The position numbers and the translations under genes are program-made. Below, in pieces: positions 38,786 to 51,990 of a stretch of 64,000 bases of DNA. Within the stretch, counting starts at the first letter, position 1; each line of letters starts with the position of its first letter. The DNA lies in contig NC_092022.1 in assembly GCF_042242105.1 (NCBI RefSeq), positions 14,318,001 to 14,382,000 on the forward strand. Reading direction: 5' to 3'. The notes under the pieces are model-generated. The model was not told where the DNA came from. It made no database searches and saw only the letters and a list, made by a program, of their open reading frames with translations. This DNA comes from Pempheris klunzingeri (taxonomy: Eukaryota; Chordata; Actinopteri; Acropomatiformes; Pempheridae).

Positions 38786-39828
38786 TTGCCTAGCACCTGG
38801 TAACTGAATAGGCCGAAACCTTATCATCCTGCCTTTAGAAAGCTCGTGCTGTGCTGGACTCTTGCTATCATCTCTTGGTAATAACATGACAAATTCAATG
38901 GCAGAAAAAGTAGCTTATTAAGGAGCCACAACCCTGTTAGGAGTGGTTTGTTTAAATTCTCAGTTCAGATTCAGGACGTCCTGTCACACACCTCGGCCTG
39001 ATTACTCATATGTACAGTCGTGTATTACAAATCCTGCCATGACATACTGTAAACTGAGTCCAATGCATACCAAACTAAAACAATTACATTTCAGGTTCAA
39101 AGACAAATGCCAGTTAACTAAACTGAAAGTTAGCCTATAGATTTTACTCTGTGTACTGTAGGAACTCCTTCTGTCTACATTAAACTGCAGTAACCGTTTC
39201 TTTGGCCAGGAGGATCAAACATGACGGATATCTTACAGAAACATTATACAATCGTACTGGGTGTAATGAAGTGAATATATATTTGAAAATTACATTTTTG
39301 ATTAAGTGCATATAAAAGAATCAGAAGGAGCTTCTTACCAGAGGGTCTCATGAACACACCACATACAGAGTTATATCATTAATCAGGTGAAACAACAGAA
39401 TTACTGTAAAATTTGATACAGCTCCAACTGTAACAGTCAAATACGATTGATACCATTATGATGGTTCCCACTGAGTTACAGTTGGCAGAAATGTAAGTAG
39501 TAATGTAAATAATGTGCCTGAGTGACCTGTCCAGGTTTAGTGAAGACTAATGTAGACCCTCAAAGATGTGGAAAACCAGCCATCATGCCCAAACTTGGAG
39601 GACATATAAATAGAATATGTTTACAGCTTTACCAAAGGATTTTCCTCCTCTACAGGCATATGTGCACATAAACATGCATGTAGACACTCACAGTCACTCA
39701 TGACTTTATGCATGAACACAAGCAAGCTGCGAGTATAGGCTATAAACCCAGTGAAGTACACTTTAGGATTATGCATAATGCTCTGCAGACTTCATCCAAA
39801 CACAACACAGGATGATCTCTCACCTACA

Positions 39829-39829
<1 letters not shown>

Positions 39830-39888
<59 letters not shown>
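39830..39888. repeat. (CA)n microsatellite
   Basis: About 29 uninterrupted CA units. Confidence 0.95.
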
Positions 39889-39892
<4 letters not shown>

Positions 39893-40827
39893 TATGTCAA
39901 AGGTCATCAGCTTGCACAATCTGCAATGATAAAAAGCAGTGTATTGTCAAAGCTTCACAGACTGCAGAGTGTATAAGTGACCACTGGGGGTTTCTTTAAA
40001 CCTCTCCTTAGCTCATTGGTTACTCAAATGCTGCATTCAGAAAAAGCACGTCTGATTGGCTGGTATAGACTGAGTGGCACGTGGAGGTCCTCCCCACCAA
40101 GGCCCAGTGAGAACATGGATGCTGAGGGGGAGGGGAAAGAGGTCTATTTACAAATGAAATTTAAAGTAACATCACCAGCATCACTGGACAAGGAAAGCTA
40201 ATGTGGTGTGTGAGCTGGGACTAATCAATAATTTGAATATTCAGGGTTTGCATGAGAATTTGTTTGAGCAAATGATCAGTTTTATAACTCTGTCACAAGA
40301 GGGGAACATACAAATTAAATTAGGCTACTCTCTTTCTCTCTCTCTTTCATGTTGGATAATGTTTAGCACCTCATGAGGTGATGCAGTTTAAGATATTTTA
40401 AAATATATACCCACACACTCACATTATGTAAGATAAATATGATTTATCTGTTGTCCAAAGTCTATTTTGGAGGTGACATAACGGTTTGGTTGCAACAGCT
40501 TCAGCTCTGTGCTCTTCTTTTCTGTATCTACATTTATTTCATCAAGCACCAGCTTGAAAATTTAATCACTTCACTGTCAACAGATCTTCATCTTTCCTTG
40601 TAATAAAAAGGCTCGTTTTTTGGGAGCTGCGTGAGCGCAGACTCGGGGTCAGTTTACCATCCCCCAGCCCTGCCTTCAACCAGCAGGGACGGCGAGCAGG
40701 GAAGGCTGACCGCGGATCAGTCTCTGAGCGGAGTCACCGTTTCCATCTGGGTGCAGGTTGACAGCTCCTCTCGCCTCCCAGCCCCCACCCTGACACCCGG
40801 AGGCCGGCTTGTGGCTTGTGTAATGAT

Positions 40828-40920
40828 CTGATTGGCTGGCTCGCTTGGTATGGGCGGGGAAAGGGGCGTGGCCGAGCGTATTGTGATCTCACAATCAGCT
40901 GTTTTGTACGTTCTACATTC
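40828..40920 (+). promoter_or_regulatory. tp53inp2: tp53inp2 promoter (inferred)
   Basis: A GC-rich segment upstream of the tp53inp2 first exon holds an inverted CCAAT box (ATTGG, 40831-40835), a GC box GGGCGGGG (40852-40859) and GGGGCGTGGCC (40863-40873) within 45 bases. This is a typical housekeeping-type core without a well-placed TATA box, suggesting a start near 40900-40950. A TATA/MEF2-like TAATAAAAAGG further upstream at 40601-40611 could mark an alternative start. Confidence 0.5.
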
Positions 40921-41198
40921 TGATCCGAGGATCAGCTGGAGGCAGCAATAAACACAAGAAAACCTGCAGCGGAGAAAAAAGAGGAGAGGAGGGGAAAGCT
41001 GCAGATGTTATGATCTGAAAACATCAGTGTAAAATTTTTACACGAAGCCCTTCTTCTGAGAAGAAAGCCTTTTATTTTTATATAATGGTGTTTTAACTAC
41101 CTCACTTAAAGACTATCTAAAGCTATGCTTTAAGAATTATTGTCGTTTCTACTGTGTGTGAGATCTCGTTTACAACTTGAATAATATTGCAAAGGCAG
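40920..41198 (+). other. tp53inp2: tp53inp2 non-coding exon 1 (inferred)
   Basis: Ends at a strong donor AAAGGCAG/GTAAGC (exon end 41198) and would splice to the acceptor at 45230-45231. It contains four minimal upstream ORFs: ATG-TTA-TGA at 41005, ATG-ATC-TGA at 41010, ATG-GTG-TTT-TAA at 41085 and ATG-CTT-TAA at 41125. The remaining leader in exon 2 has no ATG before the main start. The 5' end is approximate. Confidence 0.5.
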
Positions 41199-41233
41199 GT
41201 AAGCCATTCTTTACTTTGCTTCAAATCTGATAC

Positions 41234-41266
<33 letters not shown>

Positions 41267-42234
41267 GTGTTAGGCTGGGTGCTCTCCAGAGGTATCAAGC
41301 TACATTTGTCTGCCAGTGAGTCGACTGCATTCTTCCTATGCTTATCTACAGACGATAACCCCCAGAAATCAGCCATCTGAAATCACTGAACTTGTAGAAT
41401 CGCATTTATTTGTCTGTCACTGACCACATTACATGGGCTGTATTTGACTGCTGTGCGCTTCAGCCCAATCCGTATCTAGTATTAGGTCATGAATAGATTT
41501 AAAAGCAGTATCAGCCCAAATCAGATGGCTTAATTAGGTCGATTCGACGGCCTTTATCTCGATAAATGACACCAGTCTGCAGACGTGCACATCCAACGGG
41601 ACGCCTGCAGCCGTTGTTTGATAGCCTAAATTGCACCAAATGCTGATGTGGAGTCAAGTCGATGGCGGATGTTGATGTTTTTTTCTGGGAGGCGGACCTT
41701 GCAGGCTGAGGTTTTCTGAAAATATAGTCTAATATGTTATTCTGTGAATTAACAGTGTCATAGTACCGTCCGCAGCCGATCCAGTCGATGTCTTTCGTGC
41801 AGTGTCGCTGAGCCACAACTGTCATTGCTTTGACCCTTCAGCTGTAGAGCTTATACGGATAATTCATGTTTAACCTGGATACCCTACACAAAGTCCCTCT
41901 CCTCGGCTGCCGGCTATCTCAGGCCGAGGTCGATGTTTTATGCGGCTGCCTCAATAGATTTGTATCTTCTGTGTATTTAAAATGTAAACATTGTTGCCGT
42001 GAGCTTTTTTTTTTCACGTCAATTGAGCTTCAACTCCAGACGATGACCGTCGACACCAGCAGTCGTTCACGTCTGGCCTGTCTTCGGCAAGCTGTAGCAA
42101 ATAGCAGGCTGGACATAAAAGCCCGTATAGGAGGTGTTCACACGGTCATAATATCTTACATTTTCGCTGTTTTTGCTACTCAGGTCTCAGCTTTTTTTTT
42201 TTTTCCTCTGGTCTCCAAACGAGCTCGAGCCTCT

Positions 42235-42330
42235 CGATCAGCGTCACTGACGTGAGCGTGACGTCACGGGAGCGTCTTGTTTTTATTTCGTGAGTCCCCT
42301 CCCATCCGGCTCCGCTCCTCCCACCCTCCT
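42235..42330. promoter_or_regulatory. tp53inp2: CpG-rich segment with perfect CRE in tp53inp2 intron
   Basis: A full palindromic cAMP response element TGACGTCA lies at 42259-42266, within GTGAGCGTGACGTCACGGG, followed by pyrimidine-rich GC-box-like sequence (CCCCTCCCATCCGGCTCCGC). CpG density is high compared with the flanks. It may be an intronic enhancer or second promoter. Confidence 0.35.
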
Positions 42331-45300
42331 GCATAATGCAAGGTCTCATTTGTCATATTTTAGGAAATACAGTTGAGCCTGTGAAATCTCACTGGAATGA
42401 GAAACACAAAATGAGACTTAAAAACAAAATATATCTCTCACTGCTCCTAATTACCATATAAGAATAAGACTGTCTGCTGTAGTGCTACATCCTCATGCAA
42501 ACTACTTCATGATTAATCTTAGAATATTAGATTTCCCAGATTTTTCTTGAATTTGAACTCGTGACATTTTATTTTGACAAGGACAACTATAAAGTTACCT
42601 CAGAGGGCTGATTTCCACCTGTTGTCTGCAGCCAGATGTTAAAAAGGCACCCTTGAAATAGACATGTTTTATGACATTAATATTTACAATATAATAAACG
42701 TGCACAGGATAGTTCAGCACACATCCTCATTACTGTATTGTAGATGCAGTTCCTACTAAAAAGGAGCAATAAGGGAAAAACTGAACTATTAAAAAAAAAA
42801 AATGTTTTGAGGACTGATCAAGACTGAAAAGACCAACCAGTATATCCAGGCTTATATATAATCATGCTAACATTTGTTCAACAGCAAGTTTTCAAACAAA
42901 TGTGTCACTCTGCTTTCTCTCATGTAACAGATTTTACTTCAGAGGACATTTATCAGTGTTAATGTGTGGTTGTTGTTAGATAATGCTTCTACACAACATG
43001 TATCCATGTATGCAGGAGCTATCTCCTCCAGGATGTAAGCCATATCAGTGGTGGTTATTTGCATTCTAATGGCAGTATCAATAGTAATATTTGCACAGGT
43101 CAGATATCCCTGAATTAGCTGCTACAGCCACCAAACTGATAAAATAGTTTTATCAGGGTGCTGCATGTTGAGTGCAAGTGTTCTGTGGATGTCTGCTGCA
43201 CCTTAAGCAAAGCAGCCCCCAGGCCTTCTCACTGAATTTTTGTTTGTGTGGATTTATTTGTCATGGTCTCATGACTTAAGTTTCTGTTAGTCCAGGAATG
43301 CATTAAACAATCTCAGTGTTGAAGACTGGAGCAGCCCAGTTCAGACTCAGTTCATAGTATCTTTTGGGATATTCTTTGAAAAAAAAACCCATAACAACCA
43401 CAGGCCTTTTTATTCAATTCAATGGGTAGGATTTTTACAGCATGACCTAGAAAGTGAATCAAAATGAACCCATACAACCCAGAGTATTAAAAAATAGAGA
43501 TGAGAGCTCTCTATCCAGCAGGCTTATAATGATTTTTTGGAAATAGGCTTCTACCTTTTCAACTCTCTACGTATTTTTTCTGCCCATTTCCTCCCTCTAA
43601 TAATTTGTACCCCACTGGCTCGTTATTTCAAGCATACATCCATGCAAACGGTCTCCTTGACTTTTAAAATAATTATAATTCCACCTGACATAAGAAATCC
43701 TCAGTGTATGGTTGCAATGGGGATGTCTCTATGGTGATTTGCTAAATAAGGACAGAAAGTGTCAGCGTCCCAACAAGCATCCATGCATATCTCTTTATTC
43801 TGTATATAAATCTCATACTTTTCATCTTTCGACCTGTTCTCCTTTCTCCGCCATTTCTTGATCTACTCATTTAGTGGGTGAAATAGTTTAATACCAATAT
43901 TGGATTCCCATGAGAATTAAAAGATAGCTGAGGCTCGTGCACTAAAAGAGATTATGATCTGAAATTCAAGTCTCCAAATTTTTGAAAGTAACATGCAAAT
44001 AAACTTGTATATAAATACCTGAATGTGATAAGAAACCAATTTAACCTAAATTTCCAGACATATCTTTAGTGTGTCAGCAGGTTGCAGAGGTACTGGAGCT
44101 CTCCAGTCATCCCTTCCTCTGCACTCACACCGTTTAAGTAAATAAAACTCGGCCTTTGAACATGTAGGGGTTTGTCTTGTAGACTATGACTGTTCAAACA
44201 TCTGTTCAACATTACATCATGTTCACATTTAGGTCAGGCACTTGTCCTTTGCCTCAGAACCTCCTGTCCTACTGTCTGTCCTCCTTTGTATTTACACATT
44301 GTGCACATACTCACTTTGTTTGACTTTTTGAGGGTCTGGCTCTTTGTTTCACCTCCTCCTCCTCTTCTCTGGCCTGTCCATCTGTCCTGAGATCTGTGCT
44401 GATTGGTTATGTAGATTCTAGACCATCTTCTTACCTGCTGATATCTTTCCTAATAGTACATTATTATTTATTGCCATCTACTGTAGCTCAGTGTTCATCT
44501 GCCAGTGTATTTCACAGATGCAAAAATGCATCGTCATCAAGCCTTAAAGCTGCTATAGTCAATATATTTATGTTAACAGGGGATCAAATGACTATGTGTC
44601 TGTGAAACAGGTCGCTGCAGTTCCCCTCAGCTCTGCAGACCATTTTAGCATCATTTAGGTCACTGTTTTGTTTTTCCAAACCGCAACTTTGCTGTTTAGG
44701 TTCAATTTCACCACTGCTCTCATTTATTTTATTCGAATTTTGGGATACTAAGTGTTAACATCAGATGCACATCCCTCTGTGCATGTCTGCACAGCCTCAG
44801 GGCTGCTAAATTATTTTGAATAGAACTGGGATTTGTTTCTTCATCCAAGCTCATCTTAAGATACCCAGCTAGTTTAATATGTAAACAATATTTGTGTGGA
44901 AAGTAAAAACAGCTCCTGTTTTTAATGGCACATGGGTTGTGTCAACCTGTCATTAGTATACAGGTCAAAATGCTCTGAGGTCAGAGTCCAAAAAATAGCT
45001 CCAGGGTGTTGTAATGTCTTGAAATAACCCTATGAAATCTCTTACCACACACATTGTTCACTCACTGTGATTATCTAACTTACCTTGACTAAGCAGTAGG
45101 AAATTAACCCAATAGGTGACTTCTCTTTTTTTGGATGTCTTTTTAAAGAGAATACATTTACAGTGATGCACCTTATCTTCTTATTACCAATAACCGACCT
45201 CTTCTTTCTCTCTCTTGTTCTCTTTCTGCAGGCCTTTGCTTCAAACCAAGTGAAACCTTACATTTGCACTACGGAAGCCTGTCCACTCTTGTTGTCAAAA

Positions 45301-45487
45301 CTGAGATCCAGCAAAGGGCTTCAAGTGGAAAAAAAAAAGAGACAAAAAAAATCAGACAAAGAATTACATAAAGCAACAACAAGCGATACCTAAACACAAA
45401 TAAGAAATTCAAAAAGGCAGCTACAGCTTTTTCTTTGTGGACGACAAAAAGCACCTGAGTCATCAACACTTAAGTATTCAAGCAGTC

Positions 45488-47313
45488 ATGTTTCAGCGTC
45501 TTAGCAACCTATTGTTTGGAGAGGTCGAGGAGGTGGCAGCTGAGCTGAAGGGACCCAACCCCTGTGTGACGGAGGCTGACGAGGAGGGATGGATGCTCGT
45601 CAACCTGCCTGGTGAGTCTCAACAGTGGAAGAGCAGTGGTGGCATGGAGTGGTCTTTTAGAGCTTCGCCAAACTGGGGGAATAGTTAAATTGTGTTTCAT
45701 GTGCAAAGATTTAGGTAGCTCAGACATAATTCTGTCTGGTCTTGCATGTCTGTAACACTGACTAACATTTGAAGTGTAGAAGTCAGGATGGGGGTGACGA
45801 GGTGAGGTGAAGAATCAGTCGTGGCGTGGCGTAACTACACAGATGCTCACCCATATGGCTGCTGCACCTGAAGTGTTGTCTGTCAGATGATGGAAACACA
45901 TGTTTCTCTGTGAACATACATCTCCTTCCTCTTTGTTTATGATTTTGATCATGACAAAGGCAATTATTGAGTATGAAAATTTTCTTTGGTGCCTGTTCAG
46001 AAGCCAACCAAACATCAAAAGCAACATAAAAGTACCTCTTAGCAGAATCAAGACGAAAATTATGTCACTGACATAATCAAAACCTTAGAGGGTCAACACA
46101 ACTAATGATGTGACTCTTATGTTTTGTGTTTCCTTACCCCCTTTTCTTCCCCTCCTCCAATTTATTGAAACACCCCTACATTCCCCACACTGGTATGTGT
46201 GCGCGTGCGTATGTGATCCCTAAAAAACTGCCCCCTTCATCCCGCATGGCTTTTTCAAAATATTCCACATTTGCATCATTTTTGCAACCTCCCACCTTAA
46301 ACATCTGTCATTAATGGCTGTCTCACCCCCAATCTCATTGCTGCCATGTGCTTAGAAGAATCTGACTGCATGATGCAGGCAGAGGATGAGAAAGGAGCCT
46401 CACTGATTGCACAATCATTTCCAGACAGTAACCAGTCAAATCAACAAGACACACATACAAGGACTGAATGCCCGGCCCCCATTCCCCACGCGCCTCTGAA
46501 ACGCCGTAGGACACATAAAGGTCGGGCACGAGGTGCTGTAGCATCATCAGACCCCCTGTCTTGTCCGAGTGCTAGCCTGTCAGACTTGGGTGCCACTACA
46601 CCCGTGACCCTGCCGAGACGGGCCAGACTGTCCACGCCCTCCTCCACCCCGCCAATGTCCCCTGGCTCTGGAAGTGAGTGTGGGGGCAGTGGGGGTAGCA
46701 GTAGGGCAGGCCCAGAGAGAAGCTGCATGGATGAGAGCTGGTTTGTCACCCCTCCCCCCTGTTTCACTGCAGAGGGAGCCACAGCGGAGGCCAGCCCGAT
46801 GGAGGACCTGCTCATTGAGCACCCCAGCATGTCTGTGTACGTCTCCTCGAACAACTTGTCCATGGTCTCCAACAGCAACCTGTCTGTGGTGGGAGAGGAA
46901 AGCATTGTCAGCCTGGCAAGCAGTGTGAGGTGAGAAATAGCACTCGTCATGCGAGCTACACTTGACCTTCACCTGCTTTTGTAAACATCACCACGACTGT
47001 CAAAATAATCACACCTTTTCTCATATCTACTCTCTCCCCTTGCAGCAGAGTGGCTGAGCCAGCTGCTGCCCCCGCCACCCGCAGCACTATGCCCACCAGG
47101 GTGAGCCGTGGAGCAGCTGCCCAGGCTGGAGCTCTGGCCAAGGTCACCCAAGTGGCCAGGGTCCAGCGTAGCAAAGCCCGCATCGAGCGTCGCCATCTGG
47201 GCCGCAACCGCATCCAACGCCAAAACCTCACCAGGGAGCAGGTCCCCCGCCATGCAGCTCACGCCAGAAATACCTTCCTTCACCAGCCCAGCAAGCGTAA
47301 CCTCTGCCACTAA
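45488..47313 (+). CDS. tp53inp2: Tumor protein p53-inducible nuclear protein 2
   Basis: Coding exons 45488-45611, 46356-46929 and 47046-47313 join in phase to 321 aa; the 5' leader is in the exon starting at 45232. The N-terminus MFQRLSNLLFG and the acidic segment with the LC3-interacting motif W35-M-L-V38 (after EADEEG) match the family. A basic KRRRTHKGR stretch (about 90-98) could be nuclear localisation. MDESWFVTPPPCFTAEG (from residue 166) and MEDLLIEHPSMSVYV (from 190) are the TP53INP signature. The C-terminal third is Arg-rich (RSKARIERRHLGRNRIQRQN). It shuttles from nucleus to autophagosomes, binding LC3/GATE16-type proteins, and coactivates nuclear receptors. It is longer than human TP53INP2 (about 220 aa), mainly through the insert between the LIR and the MDESW block. 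Synteny with ggt7 and ncoa6 supports paralogue 2. Confidence 0.93.
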
Positions 47314-49300
47314 ACTCTCCAGCAAGCAGGGGGCATCGTTTACTCTGAGGGCATTAATAGCGCATAGTCAACTCCAAAACACATACAATTAAATGTATTC
47401 ATCCACTGCATATTTGCTTTCATTTGTGCACATTATATCATATTGCACCCAGATACCAGTAGACCAGTAGTTTTTTTTGTTTTGGTTTATGCACAAACTG
47501 ACTCCAATTGGTAGTTTTATGCCCCATTCTGCTGTTATGAACCAAGCCCTCTGAGTAAATCTAAGTATAGTTATATGTATTGTCCACTGCAGTATCCAAA
47601 CAACAAAAAAATTCTTCAAAATATTTATACAGATTATACTTAGGAACAATAATGTCTGAAAAACAACAAAAAGTTTAGCTTTTTTTTCTCCTATATTAGT
47701 AACATATTCTCTTTTCTTTCACTCTTCCTCAAGGTATGTTATTTATTATTGATTGAACAATTAAATCCCTAAAACACTTTTTATTCAAATTTAAAAATTG
47801 AAGGTAATGATTTGAAATTTAAAAACAATGTGTACTTCAGGACCTCTTTGGTGGAAACAATGCAAGACAGAGACAAGTTAAGCCTTAGTAGCTTTGTAGA
47901 GTAAACAACCTTGAACCTTCATATTACAGGTGATTCTTTTTTTCAGGAAAGGTGGGTGGTTATACCGTGTGTGACAAGTGTGAGAGGAAAATCACTGAAC
48001 ATTCGTTTCACTCCAGTTTGTCTTGACAATATGATGCAAAGAAAAAGGCCAAGGAAACATGGAGCAAACCGTCTCATCATAGGAAACAAATGCAGTGATG
48101 TTCCTCTCTTCTCACTATGAGAAGGACGAGAGCAAGTAGAAGATGGTGAGAGTTATGAGCAAAACAGACTAAAGAGTAAAAGAACTGAATTAGAACAAGG
48201 TACTATTAATGGTGGTTTGAAATGGTCATAGGAAAGTGTTGTGTAACCCTCTGAGCAGCCTGTGAGCATGCATTTAGAAAACAGCCCTTATTTTGCATAA
48301 TTTCAGCTGTGTTGCTCTGGATAATGAATAACACATATATAAAAATATATAAACGGACATATTGAAAAGGAGAATGAGTTGAAAGGGCACAATGCTTGTC
48401 GTTGGGTTACAGGGTATGGAAAGTTATAGGAAGTGCAAAGCGGTATCGATGGCAACTCTTTATTTTGTTTTGTTAGATTGTTTTCTGCTCATTTTGTAAC
48501 ATTAATGACATTATTTTATGGTCTCGCTCTCTGCATGGTTCCACCAAAGAAAGAAAAGAAAGCTTGTTCCTGTCAGACAAAGAGGAAAAAGTACACATGG
48601 TGGCTTTTAAAGCCAACAAAAATTAAAAAAAAAAAAACGCTCCCAGTGAATCAAATGCAGCATAATGATCATTAAATGTATGATCTGTAATGTAAAGTAC
48701 TGTGCCCAGCACACATTAGCCATTTTCATCCACAGTGTGTGCTGTGATCTTACATTATTCCATGTGAACACCAAAAGAAAGTACCTATTTACACATTAGT
48801 CCCTTTCATTGACTGCCCAAGAGGCAACTGTTAGGAGGAAGGGAAGAAACGTCTCCTTGCCAAGCCTAACAATGCCCCTCTTTCCCCTACATCACGTTCA
48901 AAACTATCATCTTGCTTATGGATGTGCAGCCCATGGATCTGTAACATCCGTTCCGTTACCGCCTGTCCGTTCCTCATTAGCACATCCAGCACTAACAGTG
49001 TCCACTTAAAGATCTAGCTTACTGATATGTATTCAACAACAATAGTAAACAATGGTGCTGAAGTGTATACTAATGTTTGTAAATTATTTGAGACATGGAT
49101 GTAAGTTTGCACTGTCATACATTTTGTGAGTCGAAGTTTTAGCGGTGTGCTGTGTGCTTGTTTTTCTTTTGTGATATAAATATATATTTTTTTCTTTTCT
49201 TTTTGTTTTGATTGTGAGAAGGTGTACTGACACGTTAAATGCTAGAAACTTTTCAAAAAGACATAAATAATTGTCATTTATTTGTCTTGTAAATATTACA
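47314..49300 (+). other. tp53inp2: tp53inp2 3' UTR region (extent uncertain)
   Basis: AU-rich sequence after the stop codon, without competing coding signal. ATTAAA hexamers occur at 47389-47394 and 47757-47762, but no convincing canonical AATAAA with a GU-rich element was found, so the 3' end is not fixed. Family members have long 3' UTRs. Confidence 0.35.
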
Positions 49301-51990
49301 AAACAGTTTATAACACTCCATTAGATGTCAAAGCCTCTCAGGACTTGAGTCCACAACATTGTGTCCAGTGGGACTGAGGAGAATCCTCTCTCTGCCTCAC
49401 CTCTGTGCTCATTATCAAATCAAGAGGGCATTTCAGTGGCCAAATGTGGTGTCTTTTCCCCCCAACTTCAGTCTCATCTCCTTGGGATGCACCATACAAA
49501 CAGCACTAGACTCAGAGTTGATGTGCCATAGGCAAACACTGCCCTCCAGAGGGTCCACTTAGCACAGCACTAGCTGTATGGATGCTGGTGAGGATACAGC
49601 ACAGTGACATGGTTTGAATACAACCTCTGCTGGTGTGTTCAAAGGACGGATTGAGAGTCTGGGGATTCATTTCAGGATTGTTTAGAAATATGGAAATGTC
49701 TCGTCTCATTTAGATCATCTAGATAAGATCGATATGTCATTTCCCCTTGAATCACATACAAACACAATGTTTTCATTTCTGCCAATGATCATATAAATAA
49801 CTATTAACTAAATCTGTTTATATCTGTTAATTTATGATATAATTATGAGTATGATTTCTTTTTCTGTTTAAAAATGACTATTATATGTCCTGTTGACTCC
49901 TATGAATGGTGCGGTAGATGGGTCTGAGGTGATGAGTCGCGCACACACACACACACACCCGGTGATCTCTATTTAGGCTTCTTCGCTCCACTATTACTTA
50001 CTATTCTAACTGATTGTGTCTCTGAGGTTGATTTTTGTTTGCCTGTTGTAAAATAGTACAGACAGAGTGAAAACAGTGTAATGATTAGAGATCACAGGTG
50101 GAAGTGTGTGTGCATGAAAAATGTAAAGACTCACCACAGATACACGTCTGCTGCTGCAAACCTGTCCAGTTTTCTTCATTTTACTTTCTTCCTTTTTCAC
50201 CAGTGTCATGTAAAAAGGAAATGTGTTCTCAGTATGTTGTGTGTGATTATTGAAAGGTGTGATTTAAGATTGAAAGTTATCCAACAATGGGGAGAGGGAG
50301 TGGTCACCGGGTGTGTTGAGCCTATATGCTGTGGACAGGGAAAAGAGGAGGCAGGAGACAGATAGTTTATATATTAAAAAAAAAGAAATTAAATGTATCA
50401 TAAAAGTACAATAGAATATGCTTGTATTTTCCCATATTGTTATTAGAACATTTGTTCACCAATAGGATGTTTTAAATGAAAGGCGCTGAATGTCTGGGGA
50501 GTTTCATATGTTTTATGTTGTGCGCTGAAATGATGGCAGCTTAAAAACACTTGGGGTTTTGCCCATTTTACATCTCAATTAGTACACCCCTCCCCCCCAT
50601 AAAAATGAAATATATAGACATATAAAATTTGGTGTATCTGATATCTACAGTATGGTGATTGTGCCTTTCACTATTTCTGCATGGTTTTTGTGATGTACTG
50701 ATTTTTCCATCCCCAAAGTGGACAATCGTCCACTGACAGGCAAGACCTATGCAAAAATCAACGGATGGGTTTTCCAGCATCCACTCAGAAAACACAGGTA
50801 CCCGCCAAAAAAAACGACAACAACAATAAATACTCAGGTTAACACCTGAATCTTGTGTCATTATTTTCATGTGGGAGAGCGGGGGTGGGGGGGGGATTAG
50901 AGCCAAGGGTGTGCAAAGTATTGAGATCCTTAAATAAAGGTAGCAGTAAGTAAATATAAGTAAAGAGGTATTATCAGCAAAATGTGAAAGTATAAGTATT
51001 CAAAATGAAATACTCATTATGCAGACAAATGGCCAATGTAAGTGTTATATTATTTGATCACTATTACTAGTACCATAACATGTAAGCAGCATGTTATTGT
51101 TGTACGTGGTCGAGAGAGAGCTGATTTCAACTCATTTACATACATTTGAGAAGTTAAATCTTTTAAAATGCATCATTTTCTATGAACTGCTCAAATACAT
51201 TAAATGAAGCTGTCAAATAAATGTAGATTAGTAAAAGGTACATATGTATATATTTCGCAGATGAATGTATGAATGCAGGCGGAAGTTTACAGTTTGCAAA
51301 ACAAAAAGGGAGGTGAACAAACGGGTGTGGCAATTGAGTGAAAATATGGTATTTAGACTGAATACAAGCGTGGTGCTACAAGAAGCATGTAGAACAGAGA
51401 ATAGTGTAAATGACCTCTAAATTCTCTAAAGACTGAAAGCATGAAAAACTATGTCCTACTGAGGAATCACACGAGTTTTATGCCCTGTCAGATTAGACTC
51501 TTAAGGTGTTCTGTGGCCTATTTAGTAGGTGGAGGAACAAGCTTTATGGGAGGGACAGAGGGTTTGTAATTGGAGCAGGTATCCTGCAGACCTGCCTTAA
51601 CCTGTCTGTCCGCCTCTCAAATACCCAACAGAGAAACCTGAAGGCCCTGGGGGGAGTTTTGCCACTGACCACTGACATAATATTGGATGGGGAGTGACTT
51701 GAAGCACCTGTGCTGTATGTAAAGGGGATTTGATCATCAGCTGTGCAGAAGAGATTTAGTGGATCTTTATGGCTCCAAAGCCATCTACTGTGAAGTAAGT
51801 CTGACATTGGTCCCTGCACGCCAACACAGCCTCCATCCATAAATATGTGCAATGTACTTATATTTGCTGCTAGGTTATACATTTAAATAACTCCAGGTTG
51901 CTTTTGATCAAAGGCTAATTCAAAAATATGAGGTCAAGCCCCAGTTAGCCAGCTATTCTCTCTGACAAAGCTTACTGGTTGTCCCGAGGT
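49301..51990. other. intergenic between tp53inp2 and ggt7
   Basis: No gene recognised. There is an AATAAA at 50824-50829, a short CA tract at 49941-49958 and a poly-G run at 50885-50893. Short open frames here lack domain features. Confidence 0.55.

Larger units (their letters stand above)
35744..40800. other. intergenic between tRNA-Ala and tp53inp2
   Basis: No gene recognised. Contains an (AT)n tract at 37051-37116, GT followed by GA repeats at 38733-38785, and a long (CA)n at 39830-39888. A somewhat GC-rich patch at 36430-36720 holds a 100-codon open frame without family features. Confidence 0.6.

Noticed and set aside
41866-42255. 129-codon + strand open frame in tp53inp2 intron 1
   Set aside because: No domain, biased runs (poly-Phe from a T-tract), overlaps the CpG/CRE patch, no splice context. 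Most likely chance.
45437-45487. Upstream in-frame extension of Tp53inp2
   Set aside because: Begins with GTG, not ATG; the family start MFQRL is at 45488.
46441-46972. Long antisense open frames (169 and 130 codons) over tp53inp2 exon 3
   Set aside because: Mirror of a GC-rich, Ser/Pro/Gly-rich coding exon. The sense frame carries the conserved TP53INP motifs; the antisense has none.
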